Of a stretch of 64,000 nucleotides of DNA, positions 38,241-49,609 are shown one piece after another (position 1 is the stretch's first letter; each line of letters opens with the position of its first letter). The DNA comes from Augochlora pura (lineage: Eukaryota; Arthropoda; Insecta; Hymenoptera; Halictidae). The DNA is taken from assembly GCF_028453695.1 (NCBI RefSeq), contig NC_135781.1, positions 620,001 through 684,000 on the forward strand. Reading direction: 5' to 3'. The position numbers and the translations under genes are program-made. The notes under the pieces were generated by a model. The model ran no database searches, was not told the DNA's origin, and saw only the letters and a program-made list of their open reading frames with translations.

Positions 38241-39400
38241 TAAGACAAGGCTGTCGCTCGCAGGAAACCTCACGTCGCAGAGTCACGGCGTCGCTCCGAC
38301 GTTCCAAATAAATCAGGACATCGCGTCTCTCCCTCTCTCCCTCTCTCTGTCGTCGCTATAGTAGATCCTTGGTAGCGTTGATCTCGCATCGAATAATCGC
38401 GTCGCGCCGTGACAACGATATATTGCTAGATGCACTTAGCGGTTCGCGTTTTTGCGGTCCGAGGGCGAAACAATACCGATCGTCGCGGAATCCGCGGGGC
38501 AGAAAAAAAAACTCTCCGGGCCGTTATTATCGCCTCTCTGTGTCCAATTTATAAGCCATAAACTGTACCCTATTATGAGCGCACGCGTGCGAGAGAGAGA
38601 GAAGGGAAGAGAAGAGAAGAGAAGCGAAGAGAAAGAATGGACATAACGGAACCGCAGGCTGTGCGTAGCCATACCTGTTTCATATCCATCCGTCGGAGTC
38701 CGCGCAAGCCTATCGATTAGCTGAACGGCGGAGATCGAATCTTTCCAGTCGTTAAAGCGATTCGATAAAATCGAATCGCGGCGAGAGAGCCGGCCGCGCG
38801 GCTACTAAAAACTTAAAGTGTGACGATCGTAAAGTCGTCGGATGGATTGTAATTACGGATCCGGGATTCACTTATGCGGGAAAAAGGAACCGCGCAACCC
38901 GACGCGTTTCGCGCGATGCGATTAATTGTATACTACTCTTCTACGCGAATTCGCGGAAGCGCCGCGTCATCGACGAAAACGGAAGAAGAAGAAGAAGTTG
39001 AGCGGAATCGAGTTAACGCAGGCACAGGCAGATGCAATGGTGCAGTGGCGAGCGCGTCGATCGAGCGCAGACACGTCGGCGCGGCGACCGATTATTACGA
39101 AACCGAGCGCGACGTTTCCGAGAAACAGATGAAAACCAACGGGGAATTTTTCTCGGCTCGCGACTCGGCTGGCAGCGCAGCCAACACACAATGATCGGCT
39201 ATGAAATCGCCAATCGGCTCGATTCCGCAAGAAGCCGTGGCCGGCTTCGAAGCGACTCGCGGAATTCGAGTCTAATCACGTGGCCGAAGACGTGATTGTA
39301 ATAACAAATCACGGGGGCCTGGCCACGCCTATGTGCCATTATCAATGGCCGGAGCAAACGGATAAGGAGCGAGGCAGAAACGGTCGGGGGGTGGAGGAGA

Positions 39401-39419
39401 GGGGAGGGGAGGGGAGGGG
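39401..39419 (+). other. G-quadruplex motif (GGGGA)3GGGG
   Basis: Four runs of GGGG separated by single A residues, preceded by a further GGGGGG near 39386. Single-base loops with four-G tracts form very stable parallel quadruplexes in vitro for sequences of this type. Confidence 0.7.
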
Positions 39420-40699
39420 ACCCGTGGCCGCCGCCGCCGATTGCAACTGGTAACGTTGCATCCAAGCGACACGCAATTGGCTCAAGTAATTTCTGATAAT
39501 CGGCGCACCGTGTTCCTTCTCTCTGCCTTTGCTCGTCTAAATTGTTTCCTGTCGGCTCTCGCCGGTCTCGTTTCTGAGCGCGCCGCCGTTTAGAAGTCCT
39601 CGGTGATAATGCTTTCCACGGGGCTGTTGCTGCGCAACCGATTGGCCAACCGTCCGACAAAAAGAACCACGTATAACCGACGATTTGCACGTAGTTGATT
39701 GCTTTCCTATTGTTATATAAGGGAATAACGAAGCGCGGTGATCTCGGACGGCCGATGTATGTATCTCGACTCGAAATCGGATCAATCGTAGAAAATAAGT
39801 TGGACCCTGCTGATAGCTGTGACGTTACAGAATTTCTCTCTTAAAAAATTGTAAATATTTCAAACAGAGACTGAAATATTGAGATTGAAAGCGATAGTTG
39901 CGGAACCTGTAGTAAAAGTAAAAAATAAATTTATAATCCCTAGCGGCATAGAAAGATCGTAAGTTACGCGATAAAATAAAGATCGAATTTAAATCCTTCG
40001 AACGAAATGAAATCCTCTCGCTTTAAAATACCGCGCGCGTCGCATCGAATTTCAATGACTACCGCGTACTTTTAACCGCGATAGCGAATAATCGAAGATT
40101 GATAAGCGATAAACGAGGTGGACGGAATCGAAGGTATTCCCGCGTACGAATATGTAATTCGCAGCGTTATCGCGTTTATTTATTTTAAGCGAATGATTAA
40201 TCGTTCCGGCTCGGTGATGTAAGTCGTCGCGCGGCTCTCCATCGTCCCCGTGTAATTAGATGACCCTTTATAAAATAGGATCCGTTGATTAACAATTATC
40301 GCGGTCGCGTACGACCGGCCGCCAGTGTTCCACGATTTTCAGCGGCAGCGCACGATATCTGGCACGGCGCGCAATTAACCGACTGTCTACGCGCTGAGTC
40401 GTTAAATCATCGATACGGATTGATTAATATTTTCCAAGTTTCGTCCGCGCATCTCGCGGCCGTAGAACCGCGAGTACTTTGAAATGTGGACGCTTGATTA
40501 ATAGCTCCGTCGTGTTTCCTTCGTTTTCGCTCGATCGTTGGCAGCGGCAAACAAAAGACCGCCGAACAACCTTTTTAATGGGAGATGTAGGTTACCCCGG
40601 GAGCTAATTAGACGGACGCTATTCGTTATGGAATTTAATAATTACACTGTCAAGGAGCCGATGCAATTTTCCATACAAATCCGATGACACGGGATCACG

Positions 40700-40700
<1 letters not shown>

Positions 40701-40728
<28 letters not shown>
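40701..40728. repeat. (GA)14 microsatellite
   Basis: Fourteen uninterrupted GA units. Confidence 0.95.
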
Positions 40729-40730
<2 letters not shown>

Positions 40731-40855
40731 ATCGTAATTATTCCGAGCGGTTGCGACTCGAATTCTCTAATTAAATGGACGAATCAAAATTTTTAAGTCA
40801 ATCTCTTAAATTACATTTTTAAATTAATTTCCTAAATTACATTCCTAAATAAATC

Positions 40856-40912
40856 AGATTAAATCAAATTAAATCGAATTGAATCGAATTAAATCGAATT
40901 AAATTCCCTAAA
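40856..40912. repeat. 10-bp AT-rich repeat (AATTAAATCG type)
   Basis: Five to six imperfect units of AAATCGAATT type with A/G and C/G variants. Confidence 0.8.
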
Positions 40913-43900
40913 TTGAATTTCGAAATAAAAATCTTAAATGAAATGTTTAAGTCAAATATCTGAATTAAATGTCGAAGGGAAGAAACTTTTGATTTGCAAA
41001 GCAGTTTATCTCGTCGAGCGAGGCTGGCTCTTCGGTAAGAGGACATGTAACAAAAAGAAGAAAGAGAAGGGGGGTGGGGAGCTGATTTTTTGGACGGGTT
41101 CGGTGCTCCTGATTTTTTAGCGATCGATAAATCGCCGGACGAACGCCGTGAAAGCACGATCGACGCCCCGGAGAAACGTCGGTAATTATGAGATCACTGC
41201 CGAAAACAACTACGTGGTCCCGTGACCGATAGAAAAGAAAGAGAGGCGGAACGAGGAAGAAAAAAAAACAGAAAAAGAAAGGAAAAATGGTTAACGAACT
41301 GGTTGAACGCATTCCCGTGACAAGATACAAGGGGAGATACGTCACGCGCGTCACAAGAACGCGCTTGTACGATATCTGTGACGTAAGCGGCAGAATTTCG
41401 AGCGCGTCTCCTTCCCTTCTGCTCGAAATTCTATACACAGATCTGAAACGAAAGTGGAACGCGTCTCGCGCGCGCGGTCTCGCGTCTGATTTACCGTCGC
41501 CGATCGTCAATGGAATTAACGCTCCAATTACGGGCCGATAGAACAGCGTGCCGGAATTCAACAAATTTTCGAAACGCCGCGGAATTCAACTGAAATCCGC
41601 GTCGAATATTCGTGACATTTCTTCGATGCTACAATGCCCGCGACGTCACAATTTATTTAATCATTGTTTCATCGTAGCTCTTTTACTTTCACGTGTCTCT
41701 TTTACTCGATTTTAATTAATCGTTCAAATTCTGTAGATCACTCGAGGTATTTAAGGTATTTAAGAACCGTGCGTGGCAATGTACGCGCACCGAGACGCAA
41801 CTACTGCGTTAGGTTGCCCGACGCCTGTAACATATTTAAGGACGTTGACAAGCCTACGTTCCGAATCCACCGCCGCTGATAAACCCTAATAGCGCCACCG
41901 TGAATGGCAGCACTCCGCCCAGCTTATCCTACGAATGATTGAAAGGAGAGAAAATCAAAGAAAGGTACGCGTCGGATAGTGGTTCGCACGCGGCCGCTAA
42001 ACGCAAGGAAGATACATTTTTCAGATTAGGGGGGAGAGAGGGAGAGGGAGAGGGAGAGGGAGAGAGGAGGTGGGAGGAGGATTGCTCGATAATGCGGGGC
42101 ATCTGGTTGAATGCCGTCGACGGGAGCGAGAGGATGCATTGACGTTCCCCGGAGAAATCTTTGAACATATTTTCACGTCTCTTGTAAGGGTGTCTCTGCC
42201 GGATGCAGATAGCGGCGGCCGTGTCGCAGAATATGTGGCCACGTATGGGTGCCGGCACAATATCCCTGATGGTAAAGGCCATACGGGGCCGCACGATACG
42301 AGACGCAATACTGCCTCGGATAATATATTGTTGTACAAATGGCAGCGTCCCCTACGACCCGGCGTGTGTGTACCTGTATCCGCTTATCTCCGCTCGATTT
42401 TCTCGCGGGCGCGAGGCGGCCGCGTCGTTCGTCGTTTAACGTCGACGTCTGGCCGGGCTGCGGCGCTCGTCTATTGCGATTTAGGGTGGCTCGTCCCGCG
42501 ACGAAAATTAATCCATCACGGGGATCACCGGCTACATTTTCCCCTTGTGTCTCGCGTTGAGTCTCTGAGCCTTAACCTCCTGCCCAGATATCGCGGAGGC
42601 GTTTTTAAAGCGTTTGCTTTTACGACATTCGGACGTCTTGAAGATGGGTCCAGATCCTACGAACTGAAATTTATAAGCATATAGATAATTATATAAATTG
42701 AATTAATATTATATAATAAATTCCAGTTCTCTATATAAACATTTATATCTTCATACATATTTATAAAATTGTCTATATGAACATTTTTATATAATTATGG
42801 ATATGTCCAATTGTTTAATTCTTCTCATTTTTCTATCGCAGATGCCGTCGTCTATTGATACGACCACAATTGCGAATTACGAATTATTGAATCTCGGAAA
42901 ATTGTTCGGCGCAGGGAAATAGGAAAATTGCTTTTGCCAGGGAAATTTGGCGAACCGATCCCGGCGTTCGATTTTAGAAGAAGGAACGTCGAAGCTCTTT
43001 GTAGGAAGCGGAGATCGGAATGGGAATACTATCCGTCCTGGCTGGACAGGTGCGTGTAAAATGGAGGGTGGAAGGGGAAAAGGAGGCGATCCGTCTTGGT
43101 ATGCCGGAGGGGCCAGTCTCCTTTGGAAGCCACGGATCCCGAGGCCCGCTGTCGCTGTTGCCCGGTTACTATTCATCTGACCCGAATATTTCCGTTCCGA
43201 TAACGAAGACGCTCCATTTAGAAACGCCTATTGTCTTCGCGTGTTTCTATTTACGAACACCTATCGTCTTCGCGGAGTTTTATCATCGAATTATCCAATT
43301 TTTAGGCTACAACGATTAATAATAACGATTTATTCGATTTAAAAAAGATGAAAAATCAAAAAATTAATCGGAAAATTGAAGATCTCTCGAAAACTAACGT
43401 ATTAGCTATTTTTATATTAATGCCCTGATAAGGGACCGATCAATTCTCGGACGAGCAAATCGCTGAACATCGTCGGCGCGAATCGGTGCGCATCGTCGAC
43501 GCGAATCGCGATAAAAATAAAGACAATAGGCCGCTCGAAGTAAAAGTGTTAGAGACTCTCGGTCGCGTCGCCGCTGTTAAAGAGCCGATAGTGTCGAGCA
43601 CCGTGTAATCCGGGGATCGATTACAGATCACTTATTCTCCCATAAATCTGCCCCGTGGAAACGGTTCGCCGTGGTCGTTTCGTTTGTTAGTTTTTGCCGG
43701 TATATTAATCACGGTAACGGCGCGGCGATATGAAGTAACGCGGAGGCCAGGCAGGCAGCCAGGCAGGCACAGGCAGGCGTGTGTGTGCTCTAAGCGAGAG
43801 TTTTATTGCGGCTTAAATTATACACCGCCGCGCCGTGCCGCGAAACCGTTTCCACTGGATTCTTTCTTAATGAGCGGCTCATTTCGCGCTCGCCGTTGCT

Positions 43901-44568
43901 CATATTTGGGTTAACGTATGGAGGAATGTTCCCTTGTACGCGATCTTGTCACAGGACACCGTCCACATTTCTTTTTTTCTACCCGCTCGCGCGCGCGTTA
44001 TTCAGAAAAGTATCGAATGTCCGCCGGGGACACACATTGTAGACTACGGCGACAGGGTTGCAGCCGCGGCCGACGCGGTTTCGGTCCCCCAAACCGCCGC
44101 GCGACGCGGCGACGAGCTATCGAAAAAATCGAAAAAATCGAAAAATCGGCGCAGCTTTTTTTTATAACATAGCCGTAGTCTGGAGTCTTTATTCGTATGT
44201 TAACAATTGAAAAAAAAAGTTGTTACGTGTTAGGATGAACTGCGATCCTCTTGAATCTGTTTTCTCAAGCATGTGCTAATTTATTTATTGAAGGTTTGCG
44301 TCAATAGATATTAATATGAATTGAATATTTGATCGAAGATAGTAAAAACTTGTTATTCCGATTGTTAAATGGTTCATTTATTTATTGTATACTTAATTCT
44401 ATCGCCTCGGGGTTACATATTCATCGAGGACTTAATGTCTATATTTCAGTATCTTTAAACTAATATTTTTCATAAATGTTAAAACATGTTTTGCATGTCT
44501 GGCAAGAATAAGCTGAATTTAATACGCTGACAATGCAAAACTAGTGCGAAATCAAAATGCAATTCGCT

Positions 44569-44625
44569 CGAAGAAAACTCTTGATTTCGAAGAAAAATCT
44601 TGGTTTCGAAGAAAACTCTTGGTTT
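44569..44625. repeat. 19-bp tandem repeat, three copies
   Basis: Units of CGAAGAAAACTCTTGGTTT start at 44569, 44588 and 44607 with one or two changes each. The array lies just before a family A terminus and may be internal to that element. Confidence 0.9.
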
Positions 44626-44661
44626 CGAGGATTAAAATAGCTCCGAGTGCGAAGGGGTTGA
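44626..44661 (+). mobile_element. family A MITE terminus
   Basis: ATTAAAATAGCTCCGAGTGC followed by GAAGGGGTTGA matches the right end of family A (57439-57471), with TTAA changed to TTGA. The left end is not identifiable. Confidence 0.4.
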
Positions 44662-45426
44662 GCTTATCCGTCGAGCCGACAGTGGCTCGTTAAAACGGCA
44701 GCGCATAATATGTCCGCGTTTTACGAGCCGTTTCTAATGAATTTTTTACATCCTATTAGTCAACTTTAGTATTCGGAGCAACTATAATGGACAAGGTTAT
44801 AAAGCAGTACACGCTGCTCGAGAAAACAGGATAAATGCGTGGCTAGTTATTTTTCAGTTATTCAAACATTAACTTCCTGCCGAGCATAATGCAGGAATAA
44901 TAAAATCGCATTGCAATAATAAAAGAAATACGAATCGGCTGCGATCGCAGTAATATTTTTAACATTTTATAATTTGCAACTGATTTAACTGATAAATGCA
45001 ATTATTCGCATTTAAATGCAAGGTTATGTCAAAAGACACTTTCTGGTCGAAATAGGTATACACAAAATCATAGTAGAAATAGCGTTATACGGTTAGCAAT
45101 GCATTCCATTGCAAACACTTTGATTAGCTACTTCGATCGAGTGATATTCGAAGATTTTGAATCGTCGTGGTCCACCTCCGTAGAATGGTTGCGATCGATT
45201 CGTCGATCGTGGATCGCAAACACGGTGTAATCCGAGCCGAGGAGGAGCTGGAACTCGTGCGCGGAGCTCTACTTACGACTTACGGGATGCTAATTGGAAG
45301 AGCAGCCAGCGAACGAAGGTAGCCCACGTAAGAGGACAAAGACGAGGAACGAGAAGAGGACGAGGAAGAGAGGATGGGAGACCGGTCCAGCAGCGATCTA
45401 CCAGTTGATCGAATCGTCGCGAGCTC
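44662..45426. other. non-coding AT-rich stretch
   Basis: No open frame, splice signal or repeat that I can support. Confidence 0.6.
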
Positions 45427-45742
45427 ATCGAGACTCGGAGGCTCAAAGACACGGAGACTCGGTGGATTAAAGACACGGAAACTTGGAGGCTCAAAGGTTC
45501 GATGACTTGGAGACACGGAGCCTCAAAGACACGAAGATTTGGAGGATTAAAAACTCGGAGGCTCGGAGACTCGGAAGCTCAAGGACTCAAAAACTTGACT
45601 CGAAGACTCGGAGGCTCACAGACTCGATGACTCAGAGACTCAAAAACTCCACTCGAAGACTTGGAAACTCAGAGACTCAAAGACTCAAAAACTCGAAGAC
45701 TCGGAGGCTCGAAACTCAAAGACTCCTGAACTCAAAGACTCT
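45427..45742. repeat. degenerate GAGACTC / AAAGACTC minisatellite
   Basis: More than 300 bp are built from 7-16 bp units with a GACTC core alternating with CGGAGG, CTCAAA and ACACGGA segments. The density of changes says it is an old array. It produces a Ser/Thr/Arg/Leu-rich open frame continuing to 45908 that I do not regard as a gene. Confidence 0.85.
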
Positions 45743-46700
45743 GACACCACTTTCCTCGGTCCAATACGACCTAGCATACCATCAGACTTTTTCCAACGCT
45801 CCAGGAAGAATAATCGTTCAGGAAACGGCTAATTATTCCTGCGGTCAATCCATACCGCACGAACATGCCGGCGCGCCGCGGCGATCTAATAAATATCAGT
45901 CATGCTAATTGGTAAATCCGCTTCGAATAGGATTCGCGGCTCGCCGTGCACAGCACAGATTTCAGCCGCCTCTCCGGTACATTTATACGAATCAGCGTTT
46001 TCTAGTCGGTCTCTAATAGATTCCACGTAATTGGATGAACGGTCTAATAACGGAGGCCCGACCCATTGAACAAAGTAATTGTTAAACGCATGCACGGATT
46101 TACGATGATGTACCAGCAAATAGCGGAAGTGCTATGCGTTCGATCATTATACTGGTACGGTACGCCCAACGGATAAGCAATTCGTTCGTAAGTACGTACG
46201 TATGTACGCGTATACTGGGTGTTCGAACGCGAACGGTACTGGACTTGGCAGGGGATCGAAGCAGTTGGAAACGTTTGAGGTTGCATCCGTCTTGTTCGAT
46301 CGCGAAAATTTTGTGAAAGATTATGTGGATTTTGTAGAATCGAAAAGGGTCTTTTGTGTCCGCTTGTATCGTTGCCAAATAAAAGCAGCTTCTCGTCGTT
46401 TATATTTAAGAATTTAATCTAAGGATTATAAAGTACGCAGACTATCTAAAATAGTATTTTACCCAATCTTCTCTCTACTAAATAGTCCGAGCAAATACGC
46501 CATCTAATTGAAAGACCCAAAAGTCGAGATCTTTAAAAAGATAAGAAAGAAAAATTCTGTTTCAATAAAACAACCATGGACGGATGTAGATACACGGCAG
46601 ACAAATCAGATCATCGTCGAGTAAAGTATTAGAGAATGAAAAGATCGGCTCCGAGGCCTATAATCCGCGTGCCGAAGAAACCCGACCGCTAGAGCGCGAA
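45743..46700. other. non-coding stretch
   Basis: No supported gene. A TACG tetranucleotide run lies near 46192-46206. Confidence 0.6.
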
Positions 46701-46907
46701 GCAAGCTGATCGCGCGAAATAACGGAAAGTGAAGCGGCCGTGCATCGCTTGTGATAGCGTATCGTGGCGCGCAGGGACAGGCTGGATATCATCGTCGTTA
46801 CGCCGCGTCGGAGAACGCGAGACAGCGGTGGATACCGAGACAAAGAGGCGGCAAGCGGTCCGGTCCGATCCGGTCCGGTCCCCGTCTCCGGTCGAACGGA
46901 GACAACG

Positions 46908-47012
46908 ATGTCGTTGGATCGCGAGGAGTGGGATCGTGAAGTGGACAGTTCTAAAGAGGAGGAAGAAGAGGATCACCGCAGAACCGTTCGGCGAAGAGAG
47001 AGGGAGCTATAA
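46908..47012 (+). CDS. possible upstream ORF (34 codons)
   Basis: ATG at 46908 with A at -3, TAA at 47010-47012. The peptide is highly charged: MSLDREEWDREVDSS, then a Glu run, then an Arg-rich tail ending RREREL. It overlaps the TATAAAG at 47008, so it can be an upstream ORF only if transcription starts further left. I do not recognise it. Confidence 0.2.
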   Translation: MSLDREEWDREVDSSKEEEEEDHRRTVRRREREL

Positions 47013-47155
47013 AGGGAGGGAGAGGGAGAGAGAGAGAGGCGAGAGGACAGCTGGTATCGGCGACGACGACGACGACGACGACGGCGTGTTCTCGTGAAGG
47101 TGGACGTCGCTGGTGCGCGGTGATGGTGATACCGATGGCATCGGCCGTGGTAGCG

Positions 47156-47243
47156 CCGGTGGTGGTGGTGGTGATGGTGGTGGTCGGCGATGGCCATGGT
47201 GGTGGTCAAGAGAGGATGCCAGGTGGTGGTGGTGGTGGCGGTG
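47156..47243. repeat. (GGT)n triplet arrays
   Basis: Two GGT-rich blocks, about 47156-47188 and 47221-47243, separated by GATGGCCATGG-type sequence. They encode poly-Val, poly-Gly or poly-Trp according to frame and distort any frame call upstream of 47347. Confidence 0.85.
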
Positions 47244-47346
47244 GTCCAGCGGGCCCCGACACTTGCTCCCCGCGCAGGAGAGATTTTACCCCCTCCTGCC
47301 GCGGGCGGCGCCACTCGAACAGATCCTTTCCTCTTTTCGCCTCTAG

Positions 47347-47474
47347 GCCATTCTCGAGAGGCGCGCGCGGCAACGCGGTGTCGCGCGATCGGTCCTCCTC
47401 GACCTTCGACCAATACGCGCGCTTCAACGCCGAGTGCCTCGAGCTGCGCGAGCTTTTCCACGGGCCACACACCG
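47347..47474 (+). CDS. candidate coding exon, product unrecognised
   Basis: A tract with 20 pyrimidines in 21 bases leads to CTCTAG at 47341-47346, and GTGAGA follows at 47475. The 128-nt segment is open in the frame where its first base completes a codon; 36 of 42 full codons end in G or C. The peptide includes DRSSSTFDQYARF and CLELRELFHGPHT: a Ser-rich basic start, then an amphipathic stretch resembling an ordinary folded or helical segment. The intron phases would be 2 before and 1 after. Splicing to the possible acceptor at 49173 meets a stop, so if real it joins elsewhere, as an alternative exon of the 49319 gene or part of another + strand unit. No domain identified. Confidence 0.4.
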
Positions 47475-49318
47475 GTGAGACTTTTCCGAAACTCGACGCC
47501 GCGACGACCGTCTGCCTCTCTCCCCCTCCGCCCTCCGGGGCCCGCCGCACCGCCGCGGCCCTGGCCCTACGTCGGCGACCGTCCTTGGCCCGATCTGCCC
47601 CTCCGGCCGCACGTGACACCACACGGTCAGCCACGTGACTGCGACAGACGCCGCGGATCTTCCTGGTGCGGAGCGTGTCGAGAGGAGCATCGCGAAGCCC
47701 CCGAGGGGCCCCGCGGCGCGGCCCGCCCTGCGGCCGCCGCGACCGCCGCGCGACATCCTTCGCCCGAGGACCTATCCCGCCGGTCGTTGCGTAACTTTGG
47801 ACCGGCGACGAGAGGCTGCAGGCACCATTGACTCCGCGGGAAACACCTCGAGACGAATCGTCGGATGTCCTGAGATCGGTGAACCTGTGATTACGTGGTG
47901 GACCGCGACCGAGATACGCAGTAGTAGTGACGGTGTCCGAGTGCCGAGAAGGAGAGCCCGAAATCGAGGGACGACCGAACGGCGACCAGTGAATCGGAAG
48001 CCAGAATGAACAAGAGCAGGGAGGGCCGGTTGCCGAGCGACAGGATCGCGACACGTCGCGCCGACAGGAAGTGTACGCGAGCCGATCGGCGCGGTCTCGT
48101 TAGCGACAGCCGTCCGGGACTCGATTCCACGGTGAAATCAGGCCGAGCCGAGCGGCCGAGCTGAATGCGAGAACGGTAGCCCAGGTAGCCGGCAACGAGC
48201 CTCTACAAACGAGAACTCGCCACGTGACTGCTCGCGACCGGCCCGGTTTTTGCGCCGGCGCGGACCCACGAGCGTTGCCGCGACCGATCGGGGCCCCGAT
48301 CGGAGATCGATCGCAGCTGCCGCAAGACTCCTCGTGCCACCGTCCCGTCCCATCCCGTCCCGAGAGTGCTCGAGACCGTTGGCCGACATTCCCCGCGGTG
48401 TGCGCGCGGCCGCGCGTTGCGTCACCCCGCGAAAATTGCGCGCGTCCGATGGTACGCGCGTCGCGCAATTATGGTTATCGATCGCGACGCCCGGCGTAAT
48501 TTCTTGAGCGTCGAAGGAGCAGGCCCGGGAACCGGCGTGACGCGACCAAACAACGCCGACCGTGTCGTCGAGCGATCCGTGTAATTTCGCGGGATTTAAT
48601 TGCACGGTCGAGAGTATCCACGTCCAAGCTGCTCGCTTGTCATCGATCAGCGGCGGTCCGACTGCTGCCGCTGCCAGCTACGCCCGGAGATCGGAGAGAC
48701 GGACTGCCGGAGACTTTGATGCCCGCGTAGACGCGACCGAGCGCGCGCGCGCAACGCCGGATCGCTTAGCGTCCGAGGCTTCCGCTGAAAGAGAACGATC
48801 TTTGGAGAACTTCGGACGCGGGAGGATCGATGAGAAACCTGTCGCTTCGCGATCGTGTCTGGCTAGCTCCCCGCGAGACGCTTCGACCGCGTTCCAGCCA
48901 CCCTCTCGATTCTCGAGTCGAAAGAAAAGGTTTAGGCCAAACTAGAAGCACCGTTCCAGGGGACCATTATCGTGGACGGCTGATTTATCTGCCATCTTCC
49001 GTCCCATCCGCGGACGGGAGCGAGCGTCGACGAGCAGTCTCTTCTGTCGCTGGGAAGAGAAAGTGATTAATTAAGTACAATAGGGAACCGTACCGTTGAC
49101 GCACAGCCAGGAATCGAGGACCGTGTGCCGTAGAGTCTTCTATGCACCTCTCTATCCGTCCTCGCTCGAACAGTGGTGTGTCGCCGACACCGGACAGCGT
49201 CCGGACACGCGGCGTCCCGTCGAACACGAGGAGCCGACTGTCCGCGAATTCTGGTGATCAGTGACCGAGCCCGGCCATCCGGCGCCGCAGCCTTCCGAGC
49301 CGGATAAAGTGGCTCATC

Positions 49319-49603
49319 ATGTCCGTGCTCGAGGCCGGCGAGCCAGCCGAGAGGACCGCGATGTCGCCTCTCGACGAAGTCGTGTCCCCGACGAGCGTCG
49401 AGTCGGAACTGATGGTCACCGACATGTTGGACGAGCACGAGACCACGCTGAACGAGCACAGGGACGGCGGCAAGCGCAAGAGAGACACGGACGGCGAGGA
49501 GCTGACGCCCAGGAAACTGCCGTCACTGACGAGGAACAACAACGATGTCGGATTCGTTCTCGAGGAGAGCGCCGATGACGATCTGCGCGAGGATAGGGAT
49601 GAC
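49319..49603 (+). CDS. first coding exon of an unidentified, probably nuclear protein
   Basis: ATG at 49319 has A at -3 and is the first Met after an in-frame TGA at 49262. The exon holds 95 codons and ends in phase 0 at GTAAGT (49604). The peptide starts MSVLEAGEPA. It has 27 Asp/Glu residues in 95, two Ser-Pro pairs near residues 16-24, a basic KRKR patch at 52-55 usable as a nuclear signal, and an acidic end. No domain, signal peptide or membrane segment is present. Such charged, disordered N-termini are common in insect transcription factors with very long first introns, and the CpG-rich upstream region and the 14 kb of non-coding DNA downstream fit that. I cannot name the gene. The open frame runs on to 49780 if unspliced, but the tail beyond 49603 loses the compositional bias. 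Confidence 0.6.
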
Positions 49604-49609
49604 GTAAGT
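49604..49609 (+). promoter_or_regulatory. 5' splice site GTAAGT
   Basis: GTAAGTGAGG follows GATGAC in phase 0. The six bases match the metazoan donor consensus exactly. The protein character changes right after it from charged to Phe/Leu/Ser-rich, which supports the exon ending here. Confidence 0.6.

Larger units (their letters stand above)
35276..44568. other. long non-coding stretch rich in short tandem repeats
   Basis: No supported gene in about 9 kb. It holds a 36-bp direct repeat (36053-36088 and 36221-36256), a strong acceptor-like site ending CCACAG at 36379, repeats at 37286 and 37621, a CRE at 38233, a G-quadruplex motif at 39401, a GA run at 40701, and an AATTAAATCG array at 40856. 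The 204-codon frame at 42070-42684 does not start at an ATG supported by context and resembles no family I know. Confidence 0.55.
46701..49318 (+). promoter_or_regulatory. CpG-rich promoter / 5' leader region
   Basis: About 2.6 kb of strongly GC- and CpG-rich sequence immediately precedes the best coding exon of the window. TATAAAG occurs at 47008-47014, but the start site is not fixed. It carries GGTCC repeats (about 46855-46880), GAC and GGT triplet arrays (47059-47084, 47156-47243), a small ORF (46908-47012) and a candidate exon (47347-47474). A pyrimidine-rich acceptor-like site ending ACAG at 49173 could define the left edge of a leader exon running to 49603. Long frames on both strands here owe their length to base composition. 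Confidence 0.45.

Noticed and set aside
42070..42684. 204-codon + strand open frame
   Set aside because: The start codon is not a contextually supported ATG, its first part lies in a GAGAGG repeat region, and no known domain or codon bias is visible.
47206..48054. 282-codon open frame on the minus strand
   Set aside because: It starts at a non-ATG codon, is Arg/Pro/Gly/Ser-rich without any domain, and lies antisense to the GC3-biased exon candidate. High CpG content alone lowers stop frequency enough to explain it.
49174..49318. Reading the 47347-47474 exon straight into a leader exon starting at 49174
   Set aside because: In the required phase the frame meets a TAA at about 49304-49308 before reaching the 49319 frame, so the two exons cannot form one protein by this junction.
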